Under the pieces are notes generated by a model. It ran no database searches. It saw nothing but the letters and a program-made list of their open reading frames with translations, and was not told the origin of the DNA. DNA of 64,000 bases. It comes from Runella sp. SP2 (lineage in GTDB: Bacteria; Bacteroidota; Bacteroidia; Cytophagales; Spirosomataceae). The stretch is from the NCBI RefSeq assembly GCF_003711225.1, contig NZ_CP031030.1, forward strand, positions 1,178,001 through 1,242,000, written 5' to 3'. A program made the translations under genes and the position numbers. Positions 55,481 to 64,000 of the stretch are shown piece after piece. The stretch's first letter is position 1, and each line of letters opens with the position of its first letter.

Positions 55481-56260
55481 AAGACGAGTGATGTGAACCA
55501 AGTTGATAAGTTCTCCAGTATTTTTTAAATAAAATTTCTGCAAAAGATGCCGACGGTGCGTGTCCACCGTGTGTTTACTGATACTTAAGTGTTCGGCGAT
55601 AGTTTTGCTTTCTTCTCCTGAAACGAGATAGCTTATAATCTCGATTTCACGTTTAGAAGGCAATTCTATCTGTTGAAGGTCTTCCACATCGGGCAAGTAT
55701 TCGTACAGCCGCCCGTCAAAGTCTTTCCCCCAAAAACGAATATATCTCCTCTGATAAGAATCGCTCAATGTATTGTTTTCTTGAAGCAATACGAGCAAGC
55801 TTCTAATGCTACCGTCAGGGTCTAGTTCAAGAATTTTGGCCGATTGAGTAATGTGGATGTAACTACCATCTGACTTGCGTAGTTTAAAGTTCAGGAGTAT
55901 GTTAAGGTTATATTTGTCTTCCGTGCTGCATCTTTCTAAAATGTAGAATAAAAGTTTATTACACAGATTGTGAACACCAAGATCTGAGGGGTGTATGAGC
56001 TTTGTGTAGGAAAGAACCCCCTCACCAAAAATCTCTTCTATTTTCCATCCCCACCATTCTTCTACATCGACACCCACATACTGCTGGGTCATTTTTTTTA
56101 CATCTACTACGATAGGTACTGTTCTAACCATCTGAAATATAGATGTTAACAGTGGATTGGATTCAACGTGAAGTCTGTTTGAGTTGCTTTTGTTGAGAAT
56201 ATTTTTTGAGTTCCAAAGAGATAAAACGTCTGAGTGTGCTGAAGTAGTAGGGATGGCCAT
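55463..56260 (-). CDS. PAS-like / LuxR-type HTH regulator
   Basis: 265 aa. Residues ~60-175 resemble a PAS fold (YVGVDVEEWWGWKIEEIFGEGVLSYTKLIHPSD, LNFKLRKSDGSYIHITQSAKILELDPDGSI). The C-terminal LuxR HTH is clear: LPSKREIEIISYLVSGEESKTIAEHLSISKHTVDTHRRHLLQKF. No receiver domain. Divergent from the giant beta-helix gene (356-bp gap), a plausible target; function otherwise unknown. Confidence 0.87.
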   Translation of the reverse strand: MAIPTTSAHSDVLSLWNSKNILNKSNSNRLHVESNPLLTSIFQMVRTVPIVVDVKKMTQQYVGVDVEEWWGWKIEEIFGEGVLSYTKLIHPSDLGVHNLCNKLLFYILERCSTEDKYNLNILLNFKLRKSDGSYIHITQSAKILELDPDGSIRSLLVLLQENNTLSDSYQRRYIRFWGKDFDGRLYEYLPDVEDLQQIELPSKREIEIISYLVSGEESKTIAEHLSISKHTVDTHRRHLLQKFYLKNTGELINLVHITRLLDPSN

Positions 56261-56616
56261 TGATAGTAAAGTGAATTTATTGCGTGTGATAACGTTGGCT
56301 AAATTACAAAAAAAATTGATTTAGTAATATAGTTATTTGAATTTGAAAGTTAGAAATACTTGATGTTGAGTATTATTTATGTAAAAATATAAATGTAGGT
56401 ACATCTATTTCTTTAAATAGTTATACACTATTAGGCATAAATTAAGATTTTTTTGCTAAAAATGCTAAAAAACCATTCAATCAATTACTGGATATTGAGT
56501 ATTGTTACTCCTTCTTTTTAAGTTGAATTTTGACGAATAAAACATAATCAGTCTATGATTTATGTTTTATTAGGTAATTAATCATCATCTTTTCACCATT
56601 TACTATTTTACCCTCT
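56261..56616. other. AT-rich divergent intergenic region
   Basis: 356 bp, very AT-rich, no gene seen. It should hold the promoters of the LuxR-type gene and of the giant surface-protein gene. Confidence 0.45.
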
Positions 56617-59600
56617 ATGGAAAAATACTACGTAAAGGTTAGGCAACAAAGCGTGCTTTATTTGTCTCTTCTTCTATTTCTACTTACTACAACCTCCCTT
56701 CTAGCGGCAGATTTATATGTCTCTCCGTCAGGAAATGATGGAAACTCAGGTAGTATCGGTTTTCCAAAATTAACAATTCAAGCGGCAATTAATGCGGCGA
56801 GTGCTGGAGATGTAATTAATGTTAGTGCAGGCACTTACAATGAGTCATTGGTAGTTGACAAGTCGTTGACGTTACAAGGAGTAAGTACGGATAAGAGTTT
56901 ACAGATTTTGGATGGGACAGGTTTGGGGACGAAAAGTGGAATCGTTCTTAACAACGGTGTTACAAATGTGACTATCAAGAACTTCACGATACAGAAGTTT
57001 ACGGGTGGGAGTGGTAACTCTCATGGGGGTATTTATGGCATTGGGGGTAATAATAACATAACGGTGACGAATGTAGCGTTGTTGGACAATAGCAATGCTT
57101 CAGGGTTTTATGCAAATGGTCCAATTTCGGATGTGTCAATTACGAACTCAGTGGTGAACAATAGTGGCCCAGGAGCCCGAGGTATAGTGATATGGAATGG
57201 CTTCAAGCAGAACATTACAATCTCTAACAACCAGTTGACGAACAACAATTGTTGTGGAATAGAGTTGCAGGACGGGACGGCATCGAATGTGACGATTAAT
57301 AACAACACGATAGATATATCAGGTGGTGATAACGGTATTGGTGTGAGTGGTTTATCAAATCAAACGGGTCCAAATACGATTAACAATAATACGATTACAG
57401 GGGGTGGCCGTTATGGGATAGAGATTAAGAATCCCGCAGGCGGAGTGACTGTATCAGGGAACAATGTTACATTGACTATTCAAAACAGTAATTTGAGTGA
57501 CCGAGCGGGGATAGCAGTTTTTCGGCGGGGTAAGCAGGCGTCGAATGTGGATGTACCTAATGGTGTTACTGTTACGGGTAATACAGTGACGGGCTATCAG
57601 CAAAGCAGTACGAGTGAAGGATTTGGGATTGTGATAGAAGGGACGAATCATGTAGTAACGGGAAATACATTGACTAACAATGAGGTGGGAATATTGCAAC
57701 AACAGAACCCATCGAATTACCCTAATGATGCGGATCAATCAAACCTATCGGATCAATTTTTTGGGCGTGGAAATTCACCGATTACGTGTGGTAACACGAT
57801 AAGTGGTAACAATTTTAGTGGTAACACGACTGATAGTCGCAATGTTGGAGGAATTGGAGCGGGTTTGGTAACGAACACGAATACGAACGAATATTTTTGT
57901 AGTATTCAGCCAGCGATCAATGATGCTGACACCCAAGATGGTCATACTATTACGGTAGCCGCAGGGACGTATAGCGAACAAGTGGTTGTGAATAAGTCGC
58001 TTATTATCAAAGGAGTAGGGGCGGCCAAGCCTGTTATTAATTTTACGGGCTCAGCAACGGGGAAGCCATCATTATTTGATGTTTCTAAACCTAATGTCAC
58101 GATTGAAAATTTTGACATGAAGGTAGATTTAACGAAGTTATCGAGTGCCATTATTGCAAGTGGAGTCAATATTTCTGGTATTACGGTCAAAGACAATAAC
58201 ATTTTAGCTACAGGTTCATCCGCAGCAGCTTCGGTAGGGTCTTATACTGACCGCAATGCAGTTAGTATTAATTATGGTGGTACTACCAATTACAGAATAG
58301 CGTCAGGAGGAGTTAATACAATTGCATTTACAGGCAATACCATTGGTGGAGAAACGGATGCTTTTACTGTAGCGCGATATTTTCGTTCAGGCGTTTCTGT
58401 AGATGAAGGTGGAGGTACTTTCTCAGGTAATACTCTTCAAACGATTAACCACGATGTGTTGGTTAGATTTGGCAGCAATGGAGCTATTAGCATTACTAAC
58501 AATAACTTAAACGGTGGAGGGGTAGAACTTTCAGACCAAAATGCTGCTGCGGGCCCTGTAACCGTTACATCTAATGCGTTCAATGCTACTTTCGCAAATA
58601 CTTCAGCGCCTGGCGCAGCTGTACTGCGCATAAAAAATAATTACAATGGAATCGCACATACTGTTTCTTCTAACACTTTTACCAATTACAATTGGGCGGC
58701 GTCGGTAGAAAACATGAACAATGTTACCTTCAATGGAAATACATTTACAGGGCTCAACGCGAATTCTCGTTCTTTGGTTTTCAACACCAAATCAATTAGC
58801 GGCAACTCGAATGCAATCACCCAAGTTGCCGTTGGCATGACGGCTACAAATAACACCTTCAACGGGCAAGGAACGGCGCTTTTGTTTTTAAACCATGACA
58901 GTGATAATGATTCTTATGGAACTTTCACGCTTGGAACAGTAGGTAATGAGAATACTTTTGCCTCATCACTCGCTACGTTTGTATCGCTTGATGGGCAGTC
59001 TGGGTCAACCAATGGGTCAACTTTTCCGACCTACCCTAGTACTGGGCAGTGGCCTACAACGATGGAGTGTTGGGGTCAAAATTTGAATATTGTCAACAAT
59101 AAATTTGACATTGGTTCAGGGTTACAATTGCCTTTGTCGATGAATTTAGCACAAAGGAATACCCTTGAAGGTAAATTAGATCACAAACCTGATGTTTCGT
59201 GCAAAGGGACGCTTCAATTCTTTTTGCCTGTTCATAATTTAACGCAAAATACCTACTTCTCAACGATACAAGCAGCAATAACGGCAGCATCATCAGGAGA
59301 CGTTATTGAGTGTAGCGAGGCCACTTACAACGAATCATTGGTAGTTGACAAGTCGTTGACGTTACAAGGAGTAAGTACGGATAAGAGTTTACAGATTTTG
59401 GATGGGACAGGTTTGGGGACGAAAAGTGGAATCGTTCTTAACAATGGTGTTACAAATGTGACTATTAAGAACTTCACGATACAGAAGTTTACTGGTGGGA
59501 GTGGGAATTCTCATGGGGGTATTTATGGCATTGGGGGCAACAATAACGTAACGGTGACGAATGTAGCGTTGTTGGATAATAGCAATGCTTCAGGGTTTTA

Positions 59601-62600
59601 TGCAAATGGTCCAATTTCGGATGTGTCAATTACGAACTCAGTGGTGAACAATAGTGGCCCAGGAGCCCGAGGTATAGTGATATGGAATGGCTTCAAGCAG
59701 AACATTACAATCTCTAACAACCAGTTGACGAACAACAATTGTTGTGGAATAGAGTTACAGGACGGGACGGCATCGAATGTGACGATTAATAACAACACGA
59801 TAGATATATCAGGTGGTGATAACGGCATTGGTGTGAGTGGTTTATCAAATCAAACGGGTCCAAATACGATTAACAATAATACGATTACAGGAGGAGGTCG
59901 TTATGGGATAGAGATTAAGAATCCCGCAGGCGGAGTGACTGTATCAGGGAACAATGTTACATTGACTATTCAAAACAGTAATTTGAGTGACCGAGCGGGG
60001 ATAGCAGTTTTTCGGCGGGGTAAGCAGGCGTCGAATGTGGATGTACCTAATGGTGTTACTGTTACGGGTAATACAGTGACGGGCTATCAGCAAAGCAGTA
60101 CGAGTGAAGGATTTGGGATTGTGATAGAAGGGACGAATCATGTAGTAACGGGAAATACATTGACTAACAATGAGGTGGGAATATTGCAACAACAGAACCC
60201 ATCGAATTACCCTAATGATGCGGATCAATCAAACCTATCGGATCAATTTTTTGGGCGTGGAAATTCACCGATTACGTGTGGTAACACGATAAGTGGTAAC
60301 AATTTTAGTGGTAACACGACTGATAGTCGCAATGTTGGAGGAATTGGAGCGGGTTTGGTAACGAACACGAATACGAACGAATATTTTTGTAGTATTCAGC
60401 CAGCGATCAATGATGCTGACACCCAAGATGGTCATACTATTACGGTAGCCGCAGGGACGTATAATGAGAACCTAGACGTCACTAAAGCGTTAACCATCAG
60501 TGGGCCAAATAAATTGATTTCTCCTAATACTGGAAGTCGAGTAACAGAAGCTATCATTACAGGTGGGTTGAATGTAGATAACGCAGCCAGCAAAACGATA
60601 GTAATTGAGGGCTTCCAATTCCAAGGCGTTACAAGTCCATTAAACTATAATGGAAATACGGGAAATACTGTTGTGCTTGATATTACATTCCGTAAGAATT
60701 TAATAAATTCTAATTCTGGTCAATTAGCTGTTTTTACGGGTTCAGGCACAAACACCGCAAATGCCACCATTCAAGATAACCGTTTTTTGAGTATGAGCAG
60801 CAATGCCTTGCAATTAAATGCAGGCAACGGAGGGGTAACGACAGCACAAATAACCGATAATACCATTAATGGGACAGTGAATGCGGGTATGAACTTGGCT
60901 CTTACCAATAGCTTGATTAATGGTAATACAATTAGTAATACAGTCCAACAAGGTATTCAGATTGCAGATGCCTCTGGAAATGTAACAATATCAAATAATG
61001 TAATTACCAATGCAAATACAGGTACAGATGCGAATCGGGGTGGAATCAGGGTACGTGGAACTTCGTTTACAGGCCCTGTAAATATAACTAATAACATTAT
61101 ATCGGGTTCTACCAATGGTATCAGTGTTCCAACTGGGGAGAATATTACAGGGAAAGCGATTTTTGTGACCAATAATAACCTTTCTGGAAATACGTTTGGG
61201 ATTAAAAACTCAGGTACAGGATTACTTAGTGCTACCTGTAACTGGTATGGTGGTACGGGAGCGACTGTTTCGCCACTCATTTCTGGAAGTGTTACTTTTG
61301 AGCCCTTTTTGACTAGTGGTACTGACAATAACGCTGGCGCTATCGGATTTCAGCCAGTGCCTAATAGTTGTACAGGATGTTCAGGAGGAGGTTCGGTAAC
61401 CAACACAAATACAGGAGAAAGCTTCTGTAGTATTCAGGCGGCCATTGATGATGCAGACACTCAAAACGGTCACACGATTACAGTGGGAGCAGGGACTTAT
61501 AAAGAGGACGTTAGTGTTACTAAACAATTAACGATTAACGGAGCAGGTATTGATGTTTCTATCGTTGAAGGCCCGATAGGTGGAGGAGGAGCAACCTTTC
61601 AGATTGCCGCGAATGGTGTTATCATTAATGGTTTTACCATTACTCGCGCAGGTAATAATACGACTGATTGGAACAATGGGGGCTTGAATACAGCGGGAGT
61701 AGCTGTACAAGGACAGACAAGCAAGGTCGAATTGAAGAACTCAAAGCTTGTAGGCAACCGTAACGCCCTCGATGTAAACAATAGTAATGGCAATAACATT
61801 CACAATAACATCATTACGAACAATCGCACAGGGGTAATATTCCGCAACCAAACAGATAATACGCTATTTACCGAAAATGAGGTGACAGATAACTGGACGG
61901 TTGGAATACTATTTTTGGATGCAAGTGGCGGTTCAAACAGCCCAGTTCAAACTGCTCTAAATAGTACTTTTAGCCAAAATAAAATCACAGGAAACTGGTA
62001 CGGAGGTGTAGTTGACCGCCAAACAGGGGGGAGTTTGCCAGCAGCAGGAAGTAATCTAAAGGGTTTTAACTGTAACTGGTACGGGACAACTTCGCCAGTA
62101 ATTTCGACAGCCAACAGCTCAGAGCCGACGTATGCAGATTTGATTCCTGTTGCATTTGGTGGAAGTGCCACAAAGCCTGCGAACGCACCTGACATTGCGG
62201 GGACAGCATCAGCCAATATTCAATATGCACCGTTCTTATCAACAGGTACGGACAACGACGGAGTTACTGTAGGTTTTCAGCCAGTTCCTGGTAGTTGCGT
62301 ACCATGCGTAGGTACTGCCACAATTGGTTCTGCTACTACGATTTGTGAAGGGGGCAATGCGACTATAACCGTCACAGGAACGCCAAACACGAGTGTTACT
62401 TATAGTATCAATGGTAGCGGAAGCTATACGTTAGCATTGAACGGGGCTGGAACGGGTAGTTTCAATACTGGAGCACTTTCGAGTACAACTACCTATACAC
62501 TGGTAAGTGGTACAAATGGTAGCTGTACGTCAGCCCTAACTGGTTCGGTGGTAATTACGGTTAACTTGAACCATTCTATTGCATTGTCATCGGCAGTTGG

Positions 62601-64000
62601 AACTGACGCGCAGGCTTCATGTATTGGAACGGCAATTGTCCCAATCACGTACACGTTGGGAGGGGCTGCGTCTGGAGCATCCGTTACTGGCTTACCTACG
62701 GGGGTTACTTATGCGGTAAATGGGAATGTTCTTACAATCAGTGGAATACCAACTGCAAGTGGTGTATTTTCTTATAACATCGTTACGACAGGGCCTTGTG
62801 TTACAACAAGTACTACTGGAACAATAACAATTAATGTGAAACCACAAATTAAAATTGTTGCGATTGGAACAGAGTTTGTAGAAGGCAACAATGCAACGTT
62901 GTGCGATACAGACGGGAACTCTTCTAACAACACTCTGGCATCGACCATCACTACTAATTGCTTGTCAGGACCTGTACTTTGGCGTACCAAAATAGGCGCT
63001 GGAGCTTGGTCAGATTGGACTGCAACTGCGCCATCGTCACAGCCAAGTGATAATACAGAATACCAGTACCAAGCTTCATGTAATGCGTGTCCATCGACTA
63101 TTACCAACGCGATTTCGATTAAAATCAATTATCGTGCATCAATACCGCAAAATGTGTCAATGGTAGCTGACGGAACAACTATCCCAGCGGGGCAGTCGGC
63201 AACATTGTGTGATCAGGATGGTAATGCGTTGGTATTTAATGCGACTTGTGGAGCAGGTGAGGTGTTACTTTATTCGGTTGATGGAGGAGATTATTCAACA
63301 ACAATTCCTTCTCAGATTGTCGATGGAAACTTCCATAATTACCGCGTTCGTTGCCGTAAATCTGACGGAACACCTTCGTGTATTGAAACTGAGTCGGCGG
63401 TTATGACATTAAAGTTGACAACCATAAGCATTACGCCTACGGTTTCTATTACTCCGCTTAACAGTTGCACAACCTCAGCGACGTTTACAGGAAGCACAAC
63501 TTGCGGTAGTTTCACGACATTGTGGTACAATGCTGAAACCAATCAAGCGTTGCCAAATTTACCAACGACGCCACCGACAACCACTACGTCGTACTATGCT
63601 CGTTGTCGAAATGCTGAGGGTTGTTTGAGTACGCCTAGCAACACCGTTACTTACACAGTGCTACCTGTGAACGTAGCGCCCATCGTGACCGCAAGTGCAG
63701 AATCAGTATGTACAGGAACTTCGGTTACGCTTACTACAAATTGCCCAGCTGGCGCGAGTGTTTTGTGGAATACGTCCGCAACAGATGCCGTGTTGACGGT
63801 GGCATTCAACAACGCAATTACGCAATCCTACTCCGCGCAGTGTATTTTTGGTAATGGATGCCAAACGCCATTTAGTGAGCCTAAAAGTATCCTTTGGAAG
63901 TCTTTTGATATAACGCTAATCAACATTGGCCAAAGCCAATCGGCGGTTAAAGCGGCTAATGATAAATCGTTGTGGAGTAGTCAATTTATTACTAAGGATG
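56617..64000 (+). CDS. Giant secreted parallel beta-helix surface protein, 3' end beyond window
   Basis: The frame is open from the ATG at 56617 to the window end (2461 codons, no stop in a line-by-line reading). Signal peptide: VLYLSLLLFLLTTTSLLAA. Then repeated beta-helix modules of the NosD/PbH1 type; four or more start with a variant of STIQAAI...A..GDVI.V..GTY. Stretches rich in Asn (NNNITVTNV, INNNTI) form helix coils. From about codon 1900 the protein changes to Ig-like beta domains with Cys pairs (TICEGGNATITVTG onward). Probable adhesin, or carbohydrate-binding or matrix protein; a C-terminal type IX sorting domain is likely beyond the window but not seen. Contains a 1142-bp internal duplication. 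Confidence 0.88.
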   Translation, partial: MEKYYVKVRQQSVLYLSLLLFLLTTTSLLAADLYVSPSGNDGNSGSIGFPKLTIQAAINAASAGDVINVSAGTYNESLVVDKSLTLQGVSTDKSLQILDGTGLGTKSGIVLNNGVTNVTIKNFTIQKFTGGSGNSHGGIYGIGGNNNITVTNVALLDNSNASGFYANGPISDVSITNSVVNNSGPGARGIVIWNGFKQNITISNNQLTNNNCCGIELQDGTASNVTINNNTIDISGGDNGIGVSGLSNQTGPNTINNNTITGGGRYGIEIKNPAGGVTVSGNNVTLTIQNSNLSDRAGIAVFRRGKQASNVDVPNGVTVTGNTVTGYQQSSTSEGFGIVIEGTNHVVTGNTLTNNEVGILQQQNPSNYPNDADQSNLSDQFFGRGNSPITCGNTISGNNFSGNTTDSRNVGGIGAGLVTNTNTNEYFCSIQPAINDADTQDGHTITVAAGTYSEQVVVNKSLIIKGVGAAKPVINFTGSATGKPSLFDVSKPNVTIENFDMKVDLTKLSSAIIASGVNISGITVKDNNILATGSSAAASVGSYTDRNAVSINYGGTTNYRIASGGVNTIAFTGNTIGGETDAFTVARYFRSGVSVDEGGGTFSGNTLQTINHDVLVRFGSNGAISITNNNLNGGGVELSDQNAAAGPVTVTSNAFNATFANTSAPGAAVLRIKNNYNGIAHTVSSNTFTNYNWAASVENMNNVTFNGNTFTGLNANSRSLVFNTKSISGNSNAITQVAVGMTATNNTFNGQGTALLFLNHDSDNDSYGTFTLGTVGNENTFASSLATFVSLDGQSGSTNGSTFPTYPSTGQWPTTMECWGQNLNIVNNKFDIGSGLQLPLSMNLAQRNTLEGKLDHKPDVSCKGTLQFFLPVHNLTQNTYFSTIQAAITAASSGDVIECSEATYNESLVVDKSLTLQGVSTDKSLQILDGTGLGTKSGIVLNNGVTNVTIKNFTIQKFTGGSGNSHGGIYGIGGNNNVTVTNVALLDNSNASGFYANGPISDVSITNSVVNNSGPGARGIVIWNGFKQNITISNNQLTNNNCCGIELQDGTASNVTINNNTIDISGGDNGIGVSGLSNQTGPNTINNNTITGGGRYGIEIKNPAGGVTVSGNNVTLTIQNSNLSDRAGIAVFRRGKQASNVDVPNGVTVTGNTVTGYQQSSTSEGFGIVIEGTNHVVTGNTLTNNEVGILQQQNPSNYPNDADQSNLSDQFFGRGNSPITCGNTISGNNFSGNTTDSRNVGGIGAGLVTNTNTNEYFCSIQPAINDADTQDGHTITVAAGTYNENLDVTKALTISGPNKLISPNTGSRVTEAIITGGLNVDNAASKTIVIEGFQFQGVTSPLNYNGNTGNTVVLDITFRKNLINSNSGQLAVFTGSGTNTANATIQDNRFLSMSSNALQLNAGNGGVTTAQITDNTINGTVNAGMNLALTNSLINGNTISNTVQQGIQIADASGNVTISNNVITNANTGTDANRGGIRVRGTSFTGPVNITNNIISGSTNGISVPTGENITGKAIFVTNNNLSGNTFGIKNSGTGLLSATCNWYGGTGATVSPLISGSVTFEPFLTSGTDNNAGAIGFQPVPNSCTGCSGGGSVTNTNTGESFCSIQAAIDDADTQNGHTITVGAGTYKEDVSVTKQLTINGAGIDVSIVEGPIGGGGATFQIAANGVIINGFTITRAGNNTTDWNNGGLNTAGVAVQGQTSKVELKNSKLVGNRNALDVNNSNGNNIHNNIITNNRTGVIFRNQTDNTLFTENEVTDNWTVGILFLDASGGSNSPVQTALNSTFSQNKITGNWYGGVVDRQTGGSLPAAGSNLKGFNCNWYGTTSPVISTANSSEPTYADLIPVAFGGSATKPANAPDIAGTASANIQYAPFLSTGTDNDGVTVGFQPVPGSCVPCVGTATIGSATTICEGGNATITVTGTPNTSVTYSINGSGSYTLALNGAGTGSFNTGALSSTTTYTLVSGTNGSCTSALTGSVVITVNLNHSIALSSAVGTDAQASCIGTAIVPITYTLGGAASGASVTGLPTGVTYAVNGNVLTISGIPTASGVFSYNIVTTGPCVTTSTTGTITINVKPQIKIVAIGTEFVEGNNATLCDTDGNSSNNTLASTITTNCLSGPVLWRTKIGAGAWSDWTATAPSSQPSDNTEYQYQASCNACPSTITNAISIKINYRASIPQNVSMVADGTTIPAGQSATLCDQDGNALVFNATCGAGEVLLYSVDGGDYSTTIPSQIVDGNFHNYRVRCRKSDGTPSCIETESAVMTLKLTTISITPTVSITPLNSCTTSATFTGSTTCGSFTTLWYNAETNQALPNLPTTPPTTTTSYYARCRNAEGCLSTPSNTVTYTVLPVNVAPIVTASAESVCTGTSVTLTTNCPAGASVLWNTSATDAVLTVAFNNAITQSYSAQCIFGNGCQTPFSEPKSILWKSFDITLINIGQSQSAVKAANDKSLWSSQFITKD
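56832..57973 (+). repeat. Internal duplication, copy 1
   Basis: 1142 bp, in frame, repeated at 59322-60463 (offset exactly 2490 bp, 830 codons). Mostly identical; differences lie in the first ~580 bp and nearly all are synonymous. Confidence 0.95.
59322..60463 (+). repeat. Internal duplication, copy 2
   Basis: Second copy of the 56832-57973 segment. From the base matching 57411 to the end I see no difference; upstream there are about a dozen third-position changes and one Ile-to-Val change. Confidence 0.95.

Noticed and set aside
57108-63542. Many minus-strand open frames opposite the giant gene
   Set aside because: They are low-complexity mirror frames of an Asn/Thr/Gly-rich coding sequence, and two are exact duplicates only because the coding strand is duplicated.

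Overview
The window reads as chromosomal DNA of an aerobic Bacteroidota bacterium of the Cytophagales/Spirosomaceae type (Runella-, Dyadobacter- or Spirosoma-like; the genus is a guess). Reasons: promoters of the TTTG-N20-TAnnTTTG kind, lipoproteins, DUF4932/DUF3108/DUF721 family proteins typical of the phylum, an O-acetylhomoserine metX-metY pair behind a SAM-I riboswitch, and giant thrombospondin-3/beta-helix surface proteins. I see no rRNA, tRNA, CRISPR array, integrase or insertion sequence.

Layout. (1) 1-4012: end of a sugar ABC transporter ATPase, its permease, a glycerol-kinase-like FGGY kinase with two altered substrate contacts, and a GntR-type regulator, one operon. (2) 4014-6766: U32-family protein and a small hypothetical, separated by a symmetric four-site array. 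(3) 6850-16260: a conflict/defence-like island. A STAND-TPR NTPase is divergent from a patatin phospholipase and a caspase-like protease; convergent to these is a three-gene operon of a motif-bearing unknown protein, a membrane nSTAND1-like ATPase and an exported leucine-rich-repeat protein. A short NIVIQ...STI.IN motif occurs at the N-terminus of the STAND protein, at the same place in the unknown protein, and at the extreme C-terminus of the caspase. This is the receptor/effector arrangement of amyloid-type or homotypic signalling and is the most interesting observation here. (4) 16674-32002: housekeeping and envelope genes (methyltransferase, degenerate M23 protein, thioesterase, recA, acyl-CoA dehydrogenase, UDP-glucose dehydrogenase plus UDP-glucuronate decarboxylase, PAP2 phosphatase, GT39 transferase). 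(5) 32181-39261: TetR-controlled TolC/MFP/ABC export operon of the YbhGFSR type, with two matching palindromic operators. (6) 39365-47166: DUF3108 protein, aminopeptidase, metX, metY, DUF721, rhodanese, dapF, rplS and metF, peppered with a dispersed palindromic repeat. (7) 47363-53552: operon of three mosaic secreted proteins sharing modules. (8) 54130-64000: two AraC-type regulators, a PAS-LuxR regulator, and the first 2461 codons of a giant beta-helix surface protein that runs off the window and contains a 1.14-kb internal duplication.

How the parts work together: regions 1 and 5 are self-regulated transport units; region 6 joins methionine synthesis (metX, metY, metF) to SAM sensing; region 3 looks like a self-contained sensing and killing module; regions 7 and 8 supply surface or matrix proteins. 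Functional statements are family-level inferences from reading the sequence; no searches were run.
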